Assembly: GCA_002381565.1 (NCBI GenBank)
Contig: DFWZ01000004.1
Coordinates: forward strand, 15,349 to 60,720
Direction: 5' to 3'
DNA: 45,372 nucleotides
Source of the DNA: Gallionella sp. UBA4121
Lineage (GTDB): Bacteria > Pseudomonadota > Gammaproteobacteria > Burkholderiales > Gallionellaceae
Shown: in pieces, positions 25,853 through 33,574 of the stretch
Layout of the letters: each line of letters opens with the position of its first letter
How positions within the stretch are numbered: position 1 is the stretch's first letter
Translations under genes and position numbers: made by a program
The notes under the pieces: generated by a model
Databases searched by the model: none
Seen by the model: the letters and a program-made list of their open reading frames with translations, nothing else
Told to the model about the DNA's origin: nothing

Positions 25853-26238
25853 GATCTTCTCCTGATAAAATTTAATACGGAGTACCCATGAAATACACAG
25901 CAAATATTGTGCCACCGACTGCGGCGTTAAGTGATTCAGCCATGCTGACTTGAATAAATTTCTTGGCGTGCTATTGGAAGAATGGCCCTTTCGAGCTGAT
26001 AGATGTATCTGTTTCGCCATGAATATCAAGATAAGTCGCCAGCAATATTTTTACAAATATTGATGATTTAAAGCGTTTATCGCACTCATATAGTGCCAAT
26101 TAATCCTTAAATGCACCACAATACAACGATTTAAAGATGGCACAATTGAACAAGTGAAGCTCTATCGGCTGCTTTTCTCAGCTCTGAACTTCTGTCTCTG
26201 GAACGTTCACTTGTTGAACATTGGCTAAAGGGAATGAA
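25853..26238. other. Intergenic region, no gene seen
   Basis: About 385 bases, AT-rich, between the divergent small peptide and the EamA transporter. It probably holds both promoters. I see no RNA gene or long repeat in it. Confidence 0.5.
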
Positions 26239-27117
26239 ATGTCATATGCACGCCTGGTTTTCCTGACGTCGCTGGCCATGATCGCATTTGCGGGCAATTC
26301 GCTGCTGTGTCGCATCGCTTTCAAACACACCGGCATCGACGCTGCGAGTTTTACGACAATCCGACTGATCTCCGGAGCGGTAATGCTCAGCCTGATCGCG
26401 GGCATAAGTCGCGGCACACACACCGGCCGTGGCAACTGGCTATCGGCATTTGCGTTATTTGCTTATGCGGCAGGGTTTTCCGTCGCGTATGTGAGCCTGC
26501 CCGCAGCTACGGGCGCACTACTGCTTTTTGGCGCTGTCCAGGCAACGATGATCGGCTATGGCATTTGGGCGGGGGAGCGTCTGTCAAGACCACAGCTCGC
26601 AGGTCTTGCATTGGCATTTGGCGGGCTGGTCAGTCTGTTGCTGCCCGGCCTTTCTGCACCGCCCCTGTCAGGCGCTTTATTGATGTTGAGCGCCGGGGTT
26701 GCATGGGGCGTCTATTCCCTGCGCGGGAGGGGGGCGGGTGATCCCACCCGGGTTACGGCTGGGAATTTCCTGCGCGCAGCGACCATCGCGGCAGCATTGA
26801 GCCTGTTGATGCACGATGGCGCGTCTCCGGATAGCGCCGGATTCTGGTATGCGGTTTCATCTGGTGCGCTGGCTTCCGGAATAGGCTACGCCATCTGGTA
26901 CACCGCATTGCCCGCGTTGAAAGCCGCAAATGCCGCCACGGTGCAACTCAGTGTCCCGGTCATTGCCGCCCTGGGCGGCATCGTTTTCCTTGGCGAGCCC
27001 GTGAACCTGCGCCTGGTGTTGGCGTCTGTCGCCATACTCGGTGGAATTGCGCTGGTAATTTGGGAGAAAAAAAATGCAACTTGTCGGGCGACAATTGCGC
27101 CAGCCGACTCCGATTAA
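26239..27117 (+). CDS. EamA/DMT-family transporter
   Basis: The ATG at 26239 is preferred (AAAGGGA just upstream); an in-frame TTG at 26221 is less likely. The 292-residue protein has about ten hydrophobic segments and the two EamA repeats, the first with FAGNSLLCRIAFKHTGIDAASFTTIRLISG and the second with YAIWYTALPALKAANAATVQLSVPV and IFLGEPVNLRLVLASVAILGGIAL. Such permeases export amino acids or metabolites; the substrate cannot be told. It is the last gene before the dif region on the left side. Confidence 0.88.
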   Translation: MSYARLVFLTSLAMIAFAGNSLLCRIAFKHTGIDAASFTTIRLISGAVMLSLIAGISRGTHTGRGNWLSAFALFAYAAGFSVAYVSLPAATGALLLFGAVQATMIGYGIWAGERLSRPQLAGLALAFGGLVSLLLPGLSAPPLSGALLMLSAGVAWGVYSLRGRGAGDPTRVTAGNFLRAATIAAALSLLMHDGASPDSAGFWYAVSSGALASGIGYAIWYTALPALKAANAATVQLSVPVIAALGGIVFLGEPVNLRLVLASVAILGGIALVIWEKKNATCRATIAPADSD

Positions 27118-27229
27118 CCGCGCCGCTGAGTTTTGTACGCTTTCCGAAAGGATGAATGACTCATCGGATGATACGCAGTTTGTCATTATGAAATCAACCT
27201 CTGAGCAGAGGCGATCTTTGTAATTTATG

Positions 27230-27385
27230 TCAAATATGAAGCCGCAAACCGTTCCCGGTTGGCCTGCCATCTAATACGCATAATGTATAAAATGACTCAC
27301 GCATCTTATTGATTTTACTTAAAAATTCCCTTACGTAAAAAGCACATCCAGCCTGCGAAACTATTCCGAGTTTTGCCATATTCAT
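27230..27385 (-). CDS. 5' fragment of an IMEX gene, truncated at the left dif copy
   Basis: The ATG at 27383-27385 is preceded by AGGAGA at 27396-27391 with a 5-base gap, so translation is likely. The first 34 residues are encoded by the element (MNMAKLGIVSQAG, then KMRESFYT), the reading frame crosses the dif core at 27284-27289, and the last 17 residues (ending NGLRLHI) are encoded outside the element. In a Xer-excised circle the frame would continue into the ORF that ends at 28283. So in the integrated state this is probably a gene fragment with a foreign tail. No known domain is recognised. Confidence 0.5.
   Translation of the reverse strand: MNMAKLGIVSQAGCAFYVREFLSKINKMRESFYTLCVLDGRPTGNGLRLHI
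27232..27272. repeat. Remnant of a second element end next to the left dif copy
   Basis: The bases left of the left dif copy resemble those left of the right one (28935-28982): CCGCAAACC then TTCC, with similar spacing, and a shared TTTGACAT on the other strand. On the reverse strand both encode NGLR in the same frame relative to dif. Since the right copy is the end of the present element, the left one may be the end of an earlier, related element at the same dif. Confidence 0.45.
27273..27300 (+). other. Degenerate dif-like site (left attachment site)
   Basis: AATACGCATAA (27273-27283) is identical to the XerC arm of the right site, and the 6-base centre TGTATA (27284-27289) is also identical. 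The XerD arm position (27290-27300) reads AAATGACTCAC and matches the intact arm at only a few bases. An intact XerC half with a poor XerD half is what TLC-phage-type attachment sites look like. Confidence 0.75.
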
Positions 27386-27414
27386 GATTTTCTCCTGTCC
27401 TGTCAAATTAATCA

Positions 27415-27828
27415 TTACCACCCACCCCAATTTTCTTCCGACTCTTGACGCTTCCTTCTTGGCTTAACAGGAGGCAAATCCCGCTGCCGCTTGATCTGTG
27501 GCCCACGCGTGCCAAACACATACTGATACGGGTAAAAAACCTCCCAATAGCCGTTGTCCAGCTGGCGACCGGCGAGCCGACCCTCAACCAACATCATGCG
27601 CACTCGACGCGCGCTAATGCTCCAATCACGCGCAACAGAAGCCACCGGCACCACCGATCGACCAAAACCAAGCAAACCATTTTCAATAGCTTTAGCCCCT
27701 ACAGGCGGCATCCAAATAACTTGCTGAGGCAGGCGCTTAGGCTTACCGAGCTTGGCGCTTAGTCCATCCTGGGCGCTGGCACCTATTTCAGGAATATCGA
27801 CCATTTGTTTATCGTGTTCATCTTTCAT
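27415..27828 (-). CDS. IMEX hypothetical protein, probably DNA-binding
   Basis: The 137-residue protein overlaps the stop of the XafT-like gene by ATGA, so it is the last gene of the set. Residues about 60-95 (VASVARDWSISARRVRMMLV, then EGRLAGRQLDNGYWEV) look like a winged or simple helix-turn-helix, and the C-terminus is very basic (IKRQRDLPPVKPRRKRQ). A DNA-binding or repressor role is inferred; I do not recognise a named family. In the circular form its stop would lie just 29 bases before the start of the fused gene. Confidence 0.6.
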   Translation of the reverse strand: MKDEHDKQMVDIPEIGASAQDGLSAKLGKPKRLPQQVIWMPPVGAKAIENGLLGFGRSVVPVASVARDWSISARRVRMMLVEGRLAGRQLDNGYWEVFYPYQYVFGTRGPQIKRQRDLPPVKPRRKRQESEENWGGW

Positions 27829-28286
27829 CGTCGTGCACCTCCTATGCGTTGTGGTTGTGCCTCAAGAGGCAGGGCTTTTTCAGCAGGTTTACGGCTGAGG
27901 TCAGGGAAGGGCAGCACCGTCGATGCGGTTTTCTGAATAGCTGAACGAGTATGCATCTGCCGCCATAGCCGAGCCTGTGCGAACACATATTCGACGTTTT
28001 CTAGCCAAACCACATCGAACGAACGACCAGCAGGACTAAACAGCTCATGATTGCGCATCGTCCAGCCTTCCCACGTCACGCCAGGCAGAGCATAGCCGCG
28101 CAATATCCGCAGCATCCGGTAAGCCATCCACGGAATGCGAGCGCCGCCCGTTTCCCAGTTCTGCACCGTGCGCGGGGTCACGTCCAGCGCTTTAGCGGCC
28201 TCCTTGCGGGTCATGCCAGCTTGTTTACGCAAATCTGCAAAGTCCATCGGGCTGATCCAGCGCCGTGCGCTTTTACGGCAGCTCAT
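27825..28286 (-). CDS. VC1465/XafT-like Xer recombination activation factor
   Basis: The 153-residue protein begins MSCRKSARRWISPMDFADLRKQAGMTR and carries an HTH (KEAAKALDVTPRTVQNWETGG, about 28-48) followed by IPWMAYRMLRILRGY and a tail with WEGWTMRNHELFSPAGRSF. This order, Cys-containing start then DFAxLR HTH then W/G-rich tail, is that of the VC1465 family, in which the TLC phage XafT protein switches on XerD-first recombination at dif. Family naming is from memory of the pattern. Its position between two dif-type sites is strong support. It overlaps both neighbours by 4 bases. Confidence 0.75.
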   Translation of the reverse strand: MSCRKSARRWISPMDFADLRKQAGMTRKEAAKALDVTPRTVQNWETGGARIPWMAYRMLRILRGYALPGVTWEGWTMRNHELFSPAGRSFDVVWLENVEYVFAQARLWRQMHTRSAIQKTASTVLPFPDLSRKPAEKALPLEAQPQRIGGARR

Positions 28287-28957
28287 GATTGCGCCCCTTT
28301 AACCAGCTCAATGCACATCGCCGACACCTCGTTCAGGCGGTTCATAGCCTCGATCACTTCAGGCTCATCCACTTCGTGGCTGTCTTCAAGTGAAGAGGTT
28401 TGGCAGTACACCGCAAACGCCAGGTGATTTAACTGTTCAGCCGTCAAGGTCAAAGTCAAAAGCGGTTTTTCAGAAGGGCGGTTGTCGCCTTCGGCTCGAA
28501 CGACCGGCGCGGCCTGCCCAAAATTCCGACCAGAAAGCCCCGGCTGTTGCGCCGGCTGGCCAGAATATTTGGGAGCTTGACAGTGCTGAACATGCAAGCT
28601 GGAACGGTTTCGACCTGAAACCGTAAATATCGGCACTCTGTAAGCCATACGCGGCAAGGGTTTAGAAGGGGTTGTACTCTGTGGGGTACTTTGTCCGTGT
28701 ATTACAGATGACACGGACACTAAGGCTGTTTTTTCCAAAAGCTGGAAGAGTTTCCCCCATTTTTGAAAAAATCGCATCGCTGCAAGCCAACAACCATGCG
28801 GGTTTGCGGGGCGAGTGTCACCCATGAGACTTTGTACGGGTATTACAGATGACCCGTATCTATTTTCCGCGCCATCCTGCCGCCGGACGCAAGAGCGTCC
28901 GATCGGCATGCAGACACGCAAAATAGGGGCTATGTCAAACGCAAAACCATACCGCAA
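28283..28957 (-). CDS. IMEX ORF lacking its own start (3' part of a dif-split gene)
   Basis: The frame is open from just inside the right dif site to 28283 and overlaps xafT. In frame towards dif it meets a TAA inside the XerD arm (29000-29002), so in the integrated state there is no natural start near the top; TTG at 28957, ATG at 28777 or ATG at 28648 are possible but have weak ribosome-binding sites. The last 65 residues (LTLTAEQLNHLAFAVYCQTS and onward) look like genuine protein; the first half is low-complexity and contains the two hairpins. In an excised circle it would join the 34-codon fragment at 27385 to give 270 residues. No family is recognised. Confidence 0.5.
   Translation of the reverse strand: MRYGFAFDIAPILRVCMPIGRSCVRRQDGAENRYGSSVIPVQSLMGDTRPANPHGCWLAAMRFFQKWGKLFQLLEKTALVSVSSVIHGQSTPQSTTPSKPLPRMAYRVPIFTVSGRNRSSLHVQHCQAPKYSGQPAQQPGLSGRNFGQAAPVVRAEGDNRPSEKPLLTLTLTAEQLNHLAFAVYCQTSSLEDSHEVDEPEVIEAMNRLNEVSAMCIELVKGAQS
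28692..28719. repeat. Hairpin 1 of the IMEX (shared-loop pair)
   Basis: GTCCGTGT at 28693-28700 pairs with ACACGGAC at 28711-28718 (one more T-A outside) around the loop ATTACAGATG. Preceded by ACTTTG. The same loop and the same ACTTTG occur at the second hairpin. Confidence 0.7.
28834..28859. repeat. Hairpin 2 of the IMEX (shared-loop pair)
   Basis: GTACGGGT at 28834-28841 pairs with ACCCGTAT at 28852-28859 (outermost pair G-T) around the identical loop ATTACAGATG, again preceded by ACTTTG. Compared with hairpin 1, two stem positions differ and both are compensated on the other arm. Confidence 0.7.
28884..28901. repeat. Hairpin 3 of the IMEX
   Basis: CGGACGC at 28884-28890 pairs perfectly with GCGTCCG at 28895-28901 around AAGA. 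It lies between hairpin 2 and the right dif site and may belong to the same structured region. Confidence 0.5.
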
Positions 28958-28982
28958 ACCATTCCGGATCGCCCCTAGATCA

Positions 28983-29010
28983 AATACGCATAATGTATAT
29001 TATGTAAAAT
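28983..29010 (+). other. dif: dif site (XerC/XerD recombination site)
   Basis: The site reads XerC arm AATACGCATAA (28983-28993), centre TGTATA (28994-28999), XerD arm TTATGTAAAAT (29000-29010). It differs from the E. coli chromosomal dif, as I recall it, only at the outer bases of the XerC arm and one base of the XerD arm; the inner palindrome is intact. It is probably the functional chromosome-dimer-resolution site, which would place this window at the replication terminus; alternatively it could be a plasmid- or element-borne dif. Confidence 0.85.
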
Positions 29011-29138
29011 CAAATTATTATCAGGAGGTCAAATGATCGCTCTTGTTACTTGTCTGGGGAAGTAAATAAGGATTCATTTCGGAAGTAATTGTGGATACAT
29101 ACATGCCAGTGCCCAATCAGACAGAACTAAAAAACAGT
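29011..29138. other. Segment between dif and tniQ: truncated leader and putative transposon end
   Basis: AGGAGG at 29023-29028 precedes an ATG at 29033 that opens only 10 codons (MIALVTCLGK). GGAAGTAA occurs twice, at 29058-29065 and 29081-29088, 23 bases apart, in the way TnsB sites repeat at transposon ends. ATCAGACA at 29116-29123 recurs inverted at 34300-34307. I take this as the left end of the Tn7-like element, but no exact terminus can be fixed. Confidence 0.4.
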
Positions 29139-30644
29139 TTAAATGATACGGCTATGTCTTTGGATATACGAGTAAATTTTAGGTAGATCGAGCTTGGTCG
29201 ACCATAGATGAAGTTTTATCATGCCAGGCTGACTGGTACATATCAGCCAATGTGAATCATAACGGCGGTCACGTTCAAAAACTCTACTAGGAGTTTGCTC
29301 ATGTTTGCGCTGAACTATATGCTTAAATTGAACTATCGATCGCATCAGGAACTCGATATACGCAGAACGGCATTCGTCGGCAAGGATATGATTAATTATC
29401 TGGTAGATACAGAAACTCGGTGTGTCGTGTTGCACGACAAAGTTACAAAGATATGGATGAAGCTCTTTTAGTTTTGATAACAGCTTTTTATACGCACGTT
29501 CATCTGCAGCGGCTTCCACCATAAATGAATCGTAGTGGCCACATAATTTAATGTATGCCGTAGCTAACACGCTCCTCGCATCATTATCTGGCACAGCATC
29601 GCTATGTTGTGTATACCCATTGGATGAGTAATAGCTATTTAACTGTGATATTTGGCCAGCGGGCTTTAAATATTTATTCCTGAGATGCCGCTTAATTGAT
29701 TTATAAATTGCCCTAAAAGAATATGGTTCAAGTTTTGAATCATTGAAATTATCTGACGGCTTTAAAATATCGAACATTCCTAGGGCCTGCTTATCAGCCT
29801 TGGTGTTCTGACACCGAAATTCTAGAGTTTTGAAGGTTTCATTACGTGCGATGCCACTTTTTGACAGCCCCCCCATATTTTTGCCAAACTCATCAGACCA
29901 TCTTGCTGGTGTCATAAGTTGCTCGCGTTCATAGCTACGCCAGTGGTTAGTGACTAGCTTATTGTAATATTTGTGAATTCCATAAAGATAAGACTTGCTA
30001 CCATCAATTGGCCCTATATCTACCCGAGATAATCTTTTTTCAAAAATACACGCCCTGCTTTGTTTGCGTTTTAGAAAATCCGCAATTTCAGCAATTTTAT
30101 TTACCAGCTCATTTTCTACGCGGTGACCGCTGATGATATGAATATGCCCACATTCTGTGCATTCGTACGGATTCCTGACAGTCAATCTGCTGAATTCATA
30201 AGGAAGAACGGCATTGCATTTCATACAGCATGTTTTCAGTTTATCTCCGTGAATTGGGCATTTGTTAAACATTTTATGTTGATGAAACGGACTGTGGTAA
30301 CCGGCTTCAAGGCATGATGGGCAAAATCTGAATTCATTCCTCCAATAGCTCTCATAGTATGTGTACGACTCAATCACTGAAAATGTCAGTTGTTCATCCG
30401 ACAATCCAAGCACCTCTTTTAGCAATGAGGGATCAATGCAGTTATTAAAAATACTGGAATTCAATAACGCGCGGTTTCCATTTAACAAGGAGATTCTGAA
30501 ACTGGATGGCGATTTATAGCAAAAGACCTGATTTAAATCGGTGATGCCGATATGATTTAGCAGCATGAACTTGCTTAATAATGATCGTAATGACTCAAAG
30601 GGATAAACCCATTCTGGTCGCCAGCAGTAGCCAGCATCATGCAT
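29139..30644 (-). CDS. tniQ: TniQ/TnsD-family target-selection protein
   Basis: The ATG at 30644 is chosen because AAGGAGG lies 6 bases upstream, inside the end of tnsC. The 501-residue protein opens with WRPEWVYPFESLRSLLSKFM, the usual TniQ N-terminus, and has a zinc-finger region at about 108-165 (FCPSC, KCPIHGDKL, CCMKC, CTECGH). A long C-terminal half without known motif probably reads the target DNA, as TnsD does at attTn7. The size is that of TnsD-like rather than the short CRISPR-associated TniQ proteins, so a fixed sequence target is expected. The adjacent dif region is the natural candidate. Confidence 0.88.
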   Translation of the reverse strand: MHDAGYCWRPEWVYPFESLRSLLSKFMLLNHIGITDLNQVFCYKSPSSFRISLLNGNRALLNSSIFNNCIDPSLLKEVLGLSDEQLTFSVIESYTYYESYWRNEFRFCPSCLEAGYHSPFHQHKMFNKCPIHGDKLKTCCMKCNAVLPYEFSRLTVRNPYECTECGHIHIISGHRVENELVNKIAEIADFLKRKQSRACIFEKRLSRVDIGPIDGSKSYLYGIHKYYNKLVTNHWRSYEREQLMTPARWSDEFGKNMGGLSKSGIARNETFKTLEFRCQNTKADKQALGMFDILKPSDNFNDSKLEPYSFRAIYKSIKRHLRNKYLKPAGQISQLNSYYSSNGYTQHSDAVPDNDARSVLATAYIKLCGHYDSFMVEAAADERAYKKLLSKLKELHPYLCNFVVQHDTPSFCIYQIINHILADECRSAYIEFLMRSIVQFKHIVQRKHEQTPSRVFERDRRYDSHWLICTSQPGMIKLHLWSTKLDLPKIYSYIQRHSRII

Positions 30645-31626
30645 GAATAGCCTCCTTTTCATCCATCTCGTGCATTTCAGCGCCTGCCGCCAAATATCCA
30701 CTTTCGCTTATCAGTTTCTTCCATATAGTTGTGGTGCCCTTGAATTCAGGGGTGTCCGCCTCGTGATATTTTCGGAAAAAGTTTTCGATGGCCGTGCAAA
30801 AGTATTGCATTGGAATGTCTTCACTTATTATCAGGGCATGTTCAACACGGCTGCTATCAAAGCATTCTTTAATACGTGCGGCTTCATTTGAAAGTCGCCA
30901 GCCAGCCTCAAAGGCATCTGGAAAAAAGAATCTTGAATAACTGCATTTGCTCTTTTCTGGGTACTCGGTTTGTTCGTCATATGCCTGGAGTGCGGCTCTG
31001 ATCGCATCTAAATTTGTTAAGCCGTGAAAAAAATGCTCACGAAGCATGAATCGTCCGATTATTTGCCCTTTTTTTGCCAATCGGAGGGATGACCTCATGT
31101 TAAGTAGTTCAGGTTGACCTACCAGAACGAACAACGGTGAATATCCCGCTTTGACAATGTCATTATGAAAGTCAGCCAAATACTCGTAATAGATAAGATC
31201 CATCTTTTGGGATTCATCAAGGATAATTACCAGATGGCCATCATCTATATCGGTTTTTTCGATGATATATTCAACAAGCCTTGCCCTTCTTCTGCTTGCA
31301 CTACCTGATGAAGGGAGCTTGTGCTTGATTTGTAAAAGCATATCTTCATAAAATCGATTTTCATTCGGTCTCTGATGCTTTTTACATTCAAATGAGCATA
31401 CTGAGACTGCCCTGCCTAATTGATCAGGAAGATTGTTGGTTATGTATTCAATGGCACTTGATTTCCCATATCTTTGCAGACCAACAACGATACCACCAGG
31501 ACTGCGGTTATTGATCCATTCCATAATTGCATCCATAAGTGTAAGAATCGACGCAGTCGGAATCCTGTATTTTCCTGTTAATGCTGGATGATGACTTATA
31601 TTCGAAAGAGCTTTAAAATGCTTCAT
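30637..31626 (-). CDS. tnsC: TnsC-like AAA+ transposition regulator
   Basis: The 329-residue ATPase has Walker A at 49-57 (GLQRYGKSS) and Walker B at 132-138 (LVIILDE, followed by SQKMD), with a later GRFMLREHFFHGL segment in the sensor region. TnsC links target complex (TniQ) and transposase (TnsA/B) and gives target immunity. It is shorter than E. coli TnsC (about 555 residues), nearer to TniB/short TnsC forms, so the TnsA-interacting C-terminal part may be reduced. Its ATG overlaps the stop of tnsB (ATGA) and it overlaps the start of tniQ. Confidence 0.88.
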   Translation of the reverse strand: MKHFKALSNISHHPALTGKYRIPTASILTLMDAIMEWINNRSPGGIVVGLQRYGKSSAIEYITNNLPDQLGRAVSVCSFECKKHQRPNENRFYEDMLLQIKHKLPSSGSASRRRARLVEYIIEKTDIDDGHLVIILDESQKMDLIYYEYLADFHNDIVKAGYSPLFVLVGQPELLNMRSSLRLAKKGQIIGRFMLREHFFHGLTNLDAIRAALQAYDEQTEYPEKSKCSYSRFFFPDAFEAGWRLSNEAARIKECFDSSRVEHALIISEDIPMQYFCTAIENFFRKYHEADTPEFKGTTTIWKKLISESGYLAAGAEMHEMDEKEAIHA

Positions 31627-33572
31627 TTGTTCATCCCTTTAAGCCTCGACAGTCTATCTAAAATATTTACTGGCATCCCTTCATCTGGAGTGGGTATTTG
31701 AGATGTTTTTGCCGTTGCTTTTGCGACAACTTTAGGCGGCGGCATAGCGACACCAGCTTTATGGGCTTCAGCAAAATCTTTTGCTGATTTTTTACTGCCG
31801 GGTGTTTTTTGCTGCAAAAATTCCATGTAAACCATAACTGGATCATCATGATCCAGATAATCGATAATTTTCCGTTTCTTTAGCGCAGTAATGGTCTTAC
31901 GCATTTTCAGGGTATGAGGAGTAACGCCCCATTTTCCGTTGGCAACAAGAATCCCAAGCTCCGACCCATCTGGAAGATAGGCCACCATGGTTCGCAGATC
32001 ATCCGTATTAACAAAACAACTCAGCTTTTGTCCAATCAGGTGTGGGCTGCAAGATAAGACATCGTTCCGATAGCGCACATCCAAAAATTGTATGTATGGC
32101 CTCCTCCCCTCCTCCACCTTTCCCTTAACGGTCACTGAAATTCGATAATCCAGCCGGTTAACCATAAAGCGCTCAGAAGTATCAATACGATTGATAAGCG
32201 CATAATCCTGGCTGGCGTAATAGGTCAGCATTTCGAGTGGCGTTTTGTATCCAATGCCGCTATGTGGTGTTGCGTTATAGTTTGCAATTAGCACTTCCAG
32301 CAACTCAAGTACGTGATCAAACTTTATACGATGCTCTTTCGCCGCTTTTTCAGGGTTCACTCTTCTAGTGTCCGATGGGTCGTAACCGGTAGTAGATGGA
32401 AGTCGGTGAAATCCATTGTCCTCAAGAGTGTGATGCCATCTTTCCAAAATTCCTCGCCGCTCGGGGGTTTTAACGGGCCCTGCATTAATCTGACAACGAA
32501 TAGTATCTTTAAGAGTTTTTTTCGTGGCTTCGGCTAGATTTGCATTTGCATTGTCATAAGCAATCTCGTTCCACCGAGCCCAGGCATACTGCTCAATGGT
32601 TCCTGACGGAAACCCAGCTCCATTTTTATAATCCAACCCAGTTATTGAAAATCTCCTTGGCTTCCATGGGATAATTGATCTTTTAAATGCCTGTAGCACA
32701 TCGTACTGGCTGTACTCTGTAGCCATTGAAATGGTGTAGCCAAGAATTGCTCTTGAAAAACTATCGATGACGGTTAATAACCACAGGCGTTCAACCACCT
32801 CATAATTGACATCACCGTAGATTGTTGGGATTTCAACGACCATAAACAGATCAAGTTTATGCCCGTCGAACTCAACTCGCTGGTACGGGCGCGTAACGCC
32901 CTCTTTTGATGGGCCGCTTCCAACAGTGTTAAGTGTTTTTGCTGTGTCCCCCCCATGCCGAGCTTTAACCGCCTCACTGAAATGCAGGTTAAAGAGATTT
33001 CTCAGGTAATAACCTAACCCACGCAAACCATGATATTCGGTGTTAAAGGGATATTGGTCGCTGCCGATCCCTGCAGCTCTGCACGCATCAATAAAAATTT
33101 TCTGAATCGATTTAACTGGGATTTTCGATTCATGAACTTTTCCATCTCTGGCACGCTTCAAAAATACATCGTCAACTTTTTCCTTAATCAGTGGATATCG
33201 ATTAAATAACTTATTAAGCATTCCGGAGTATCCTGATTTTTTGAGGTTCTTCTGCAATTCTGTAGTGCGCAGGTAATATTTTTGCCTCAAATAAGGTATC
33301 AAAGCACGAAATCCAAATATCTTCCCGTCGGGGTGAATCTTTAAGCACGTCCTGACCAACTTGACTGTCTGTGTCCTGCTAACTCCAGTCTTCTTCGTTA
33401 TGATTTTATGAGCCGCCCCGCTCATATAAAGGCTGACAGCATCCTCTCGCTTTTGGTATAGATTTTTGTCTTTTTCGTTTAGCGCTTCTGGATCTACCGA
33501 TGGCCAGCATGCGGTATCCTTTATCTCAGATGGAAGCGAGTCCCTGCTAAAAATAATTATCGTATGATCCAT
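31623..33572 (-). CDS. tnsB: TnsB-like DDE transposase
   Basis: Two start codons six bases apart are possible at 33578 and 33572; AGGAG fits the second. Counted from the first (651 residues), the N-terminus has DNA-binding HTH-like parts (AAHKIITKKTGVSRTQTVKL near 55-74), the RNase H-like core has Asp238 (RVEFDGHKLDL), Asp342 (IAYDNANANL) and Glu379 (GILERWHHTLE), and a Mu-type C-terminal barrel and tail follow. All three catalytic acids are present, so it should be active. It cuts the transposon 3' ends and joins them to target DNA. It overlaps tnsA and tnsC. Confidence 0.92.
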   Translation of the reverse strand: MDHTIIIFSRDSLPSEIKDTACWPSVDPEALNEKDKNLYQKREDAVSLYMSGAAHKIITKKTGVSRTQTVKLVRTCLKIHPDGKIFGFRALIPYLRQKYYLRTTELQKNLKKSGYSGMLNKLFNRYPLIKEKVDDVFLKRARDGKVHESKIPVKSIQKIFIDACRAAGIGSDQYPFNTEYHGLRGLGYYLRNLFNLHFSEAVKARHGGDTAKTLNTVGSGPSKEGVTRPYQRVEFDGHKLDLFMVVEIPTIYGDVNYEVVERLWLLTVIDSFSRAILGYTISMATEYSQYDVLQAFKRSIIPWKPRRFSITGLDYKNGAGFPSGTIEQYAWARWNEIAYDNANANLAEATKKTLKDTIRCQINAGPVKTPERRGILERWHHTLEDNGFHRLPSTTGYDPSDTRRVNPEKAAKEHRIKFDHVLELLEVLIANYNATPHSGIGYKTPLEMLTYYASQDYALINRIDTSERFMVNRLDYRISVTVKGKVEEGRRPYIQFLDVRYRNDVLSCSPHLIGQKLSCFVNTDDLRTMVAYLPDGSELGILVANGKWGVTPHTLKMRKTITALKKRKIIDYLDHDDPVMVYMEFLQQKTPGSKKSAKDFAEAHKAGVAMPPPKVVAKATAKTSQIPTPDEGMPVNILDRLSRLKGMNK

Positions 33573-33574
33573 GC

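Larger units (their letters stand above)
27273..29010. mobile_element. Small IMEX (integrative element exploiting Xer) at dif
   Basis: Two same-orientation dif-type sites 1,710 bp apart flank three overlapping reverse-strand ORFs, one of them a VC1465/XafT-like Xer activator. There is no integrase gene, as expected for an element using host XerCD. There is also no Rep, coat or Zot gene, so it is far smaller than TLC or CTX phages and may be a satellite or a deletion derivative. Recombination in the core would release a circle in which nearly every base codes on one strand. This reading is inference from the sites and the XafT-like gene; no excision evidence exists here. Confidence 0.7.

Noticed and set aside
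27198..27211. Palindrome CCTCTGAGCAGAGG between the EamA gene and the left dif copy
   Set aside because: A short 6 bp dyad with a 2-base centre and no T-run; it could be an operator or chance, and nothing else supports it.
2377..27911. KOPS-like octamers GGGCAGGG (2377-2384) and GGGAAGGG (27904-27911) pointing towards dif
   Set aside because: Only two were noticed by eye, one of them inside the mobile element, and I could not count both strands reliably; not enough to infer replichore polarity.
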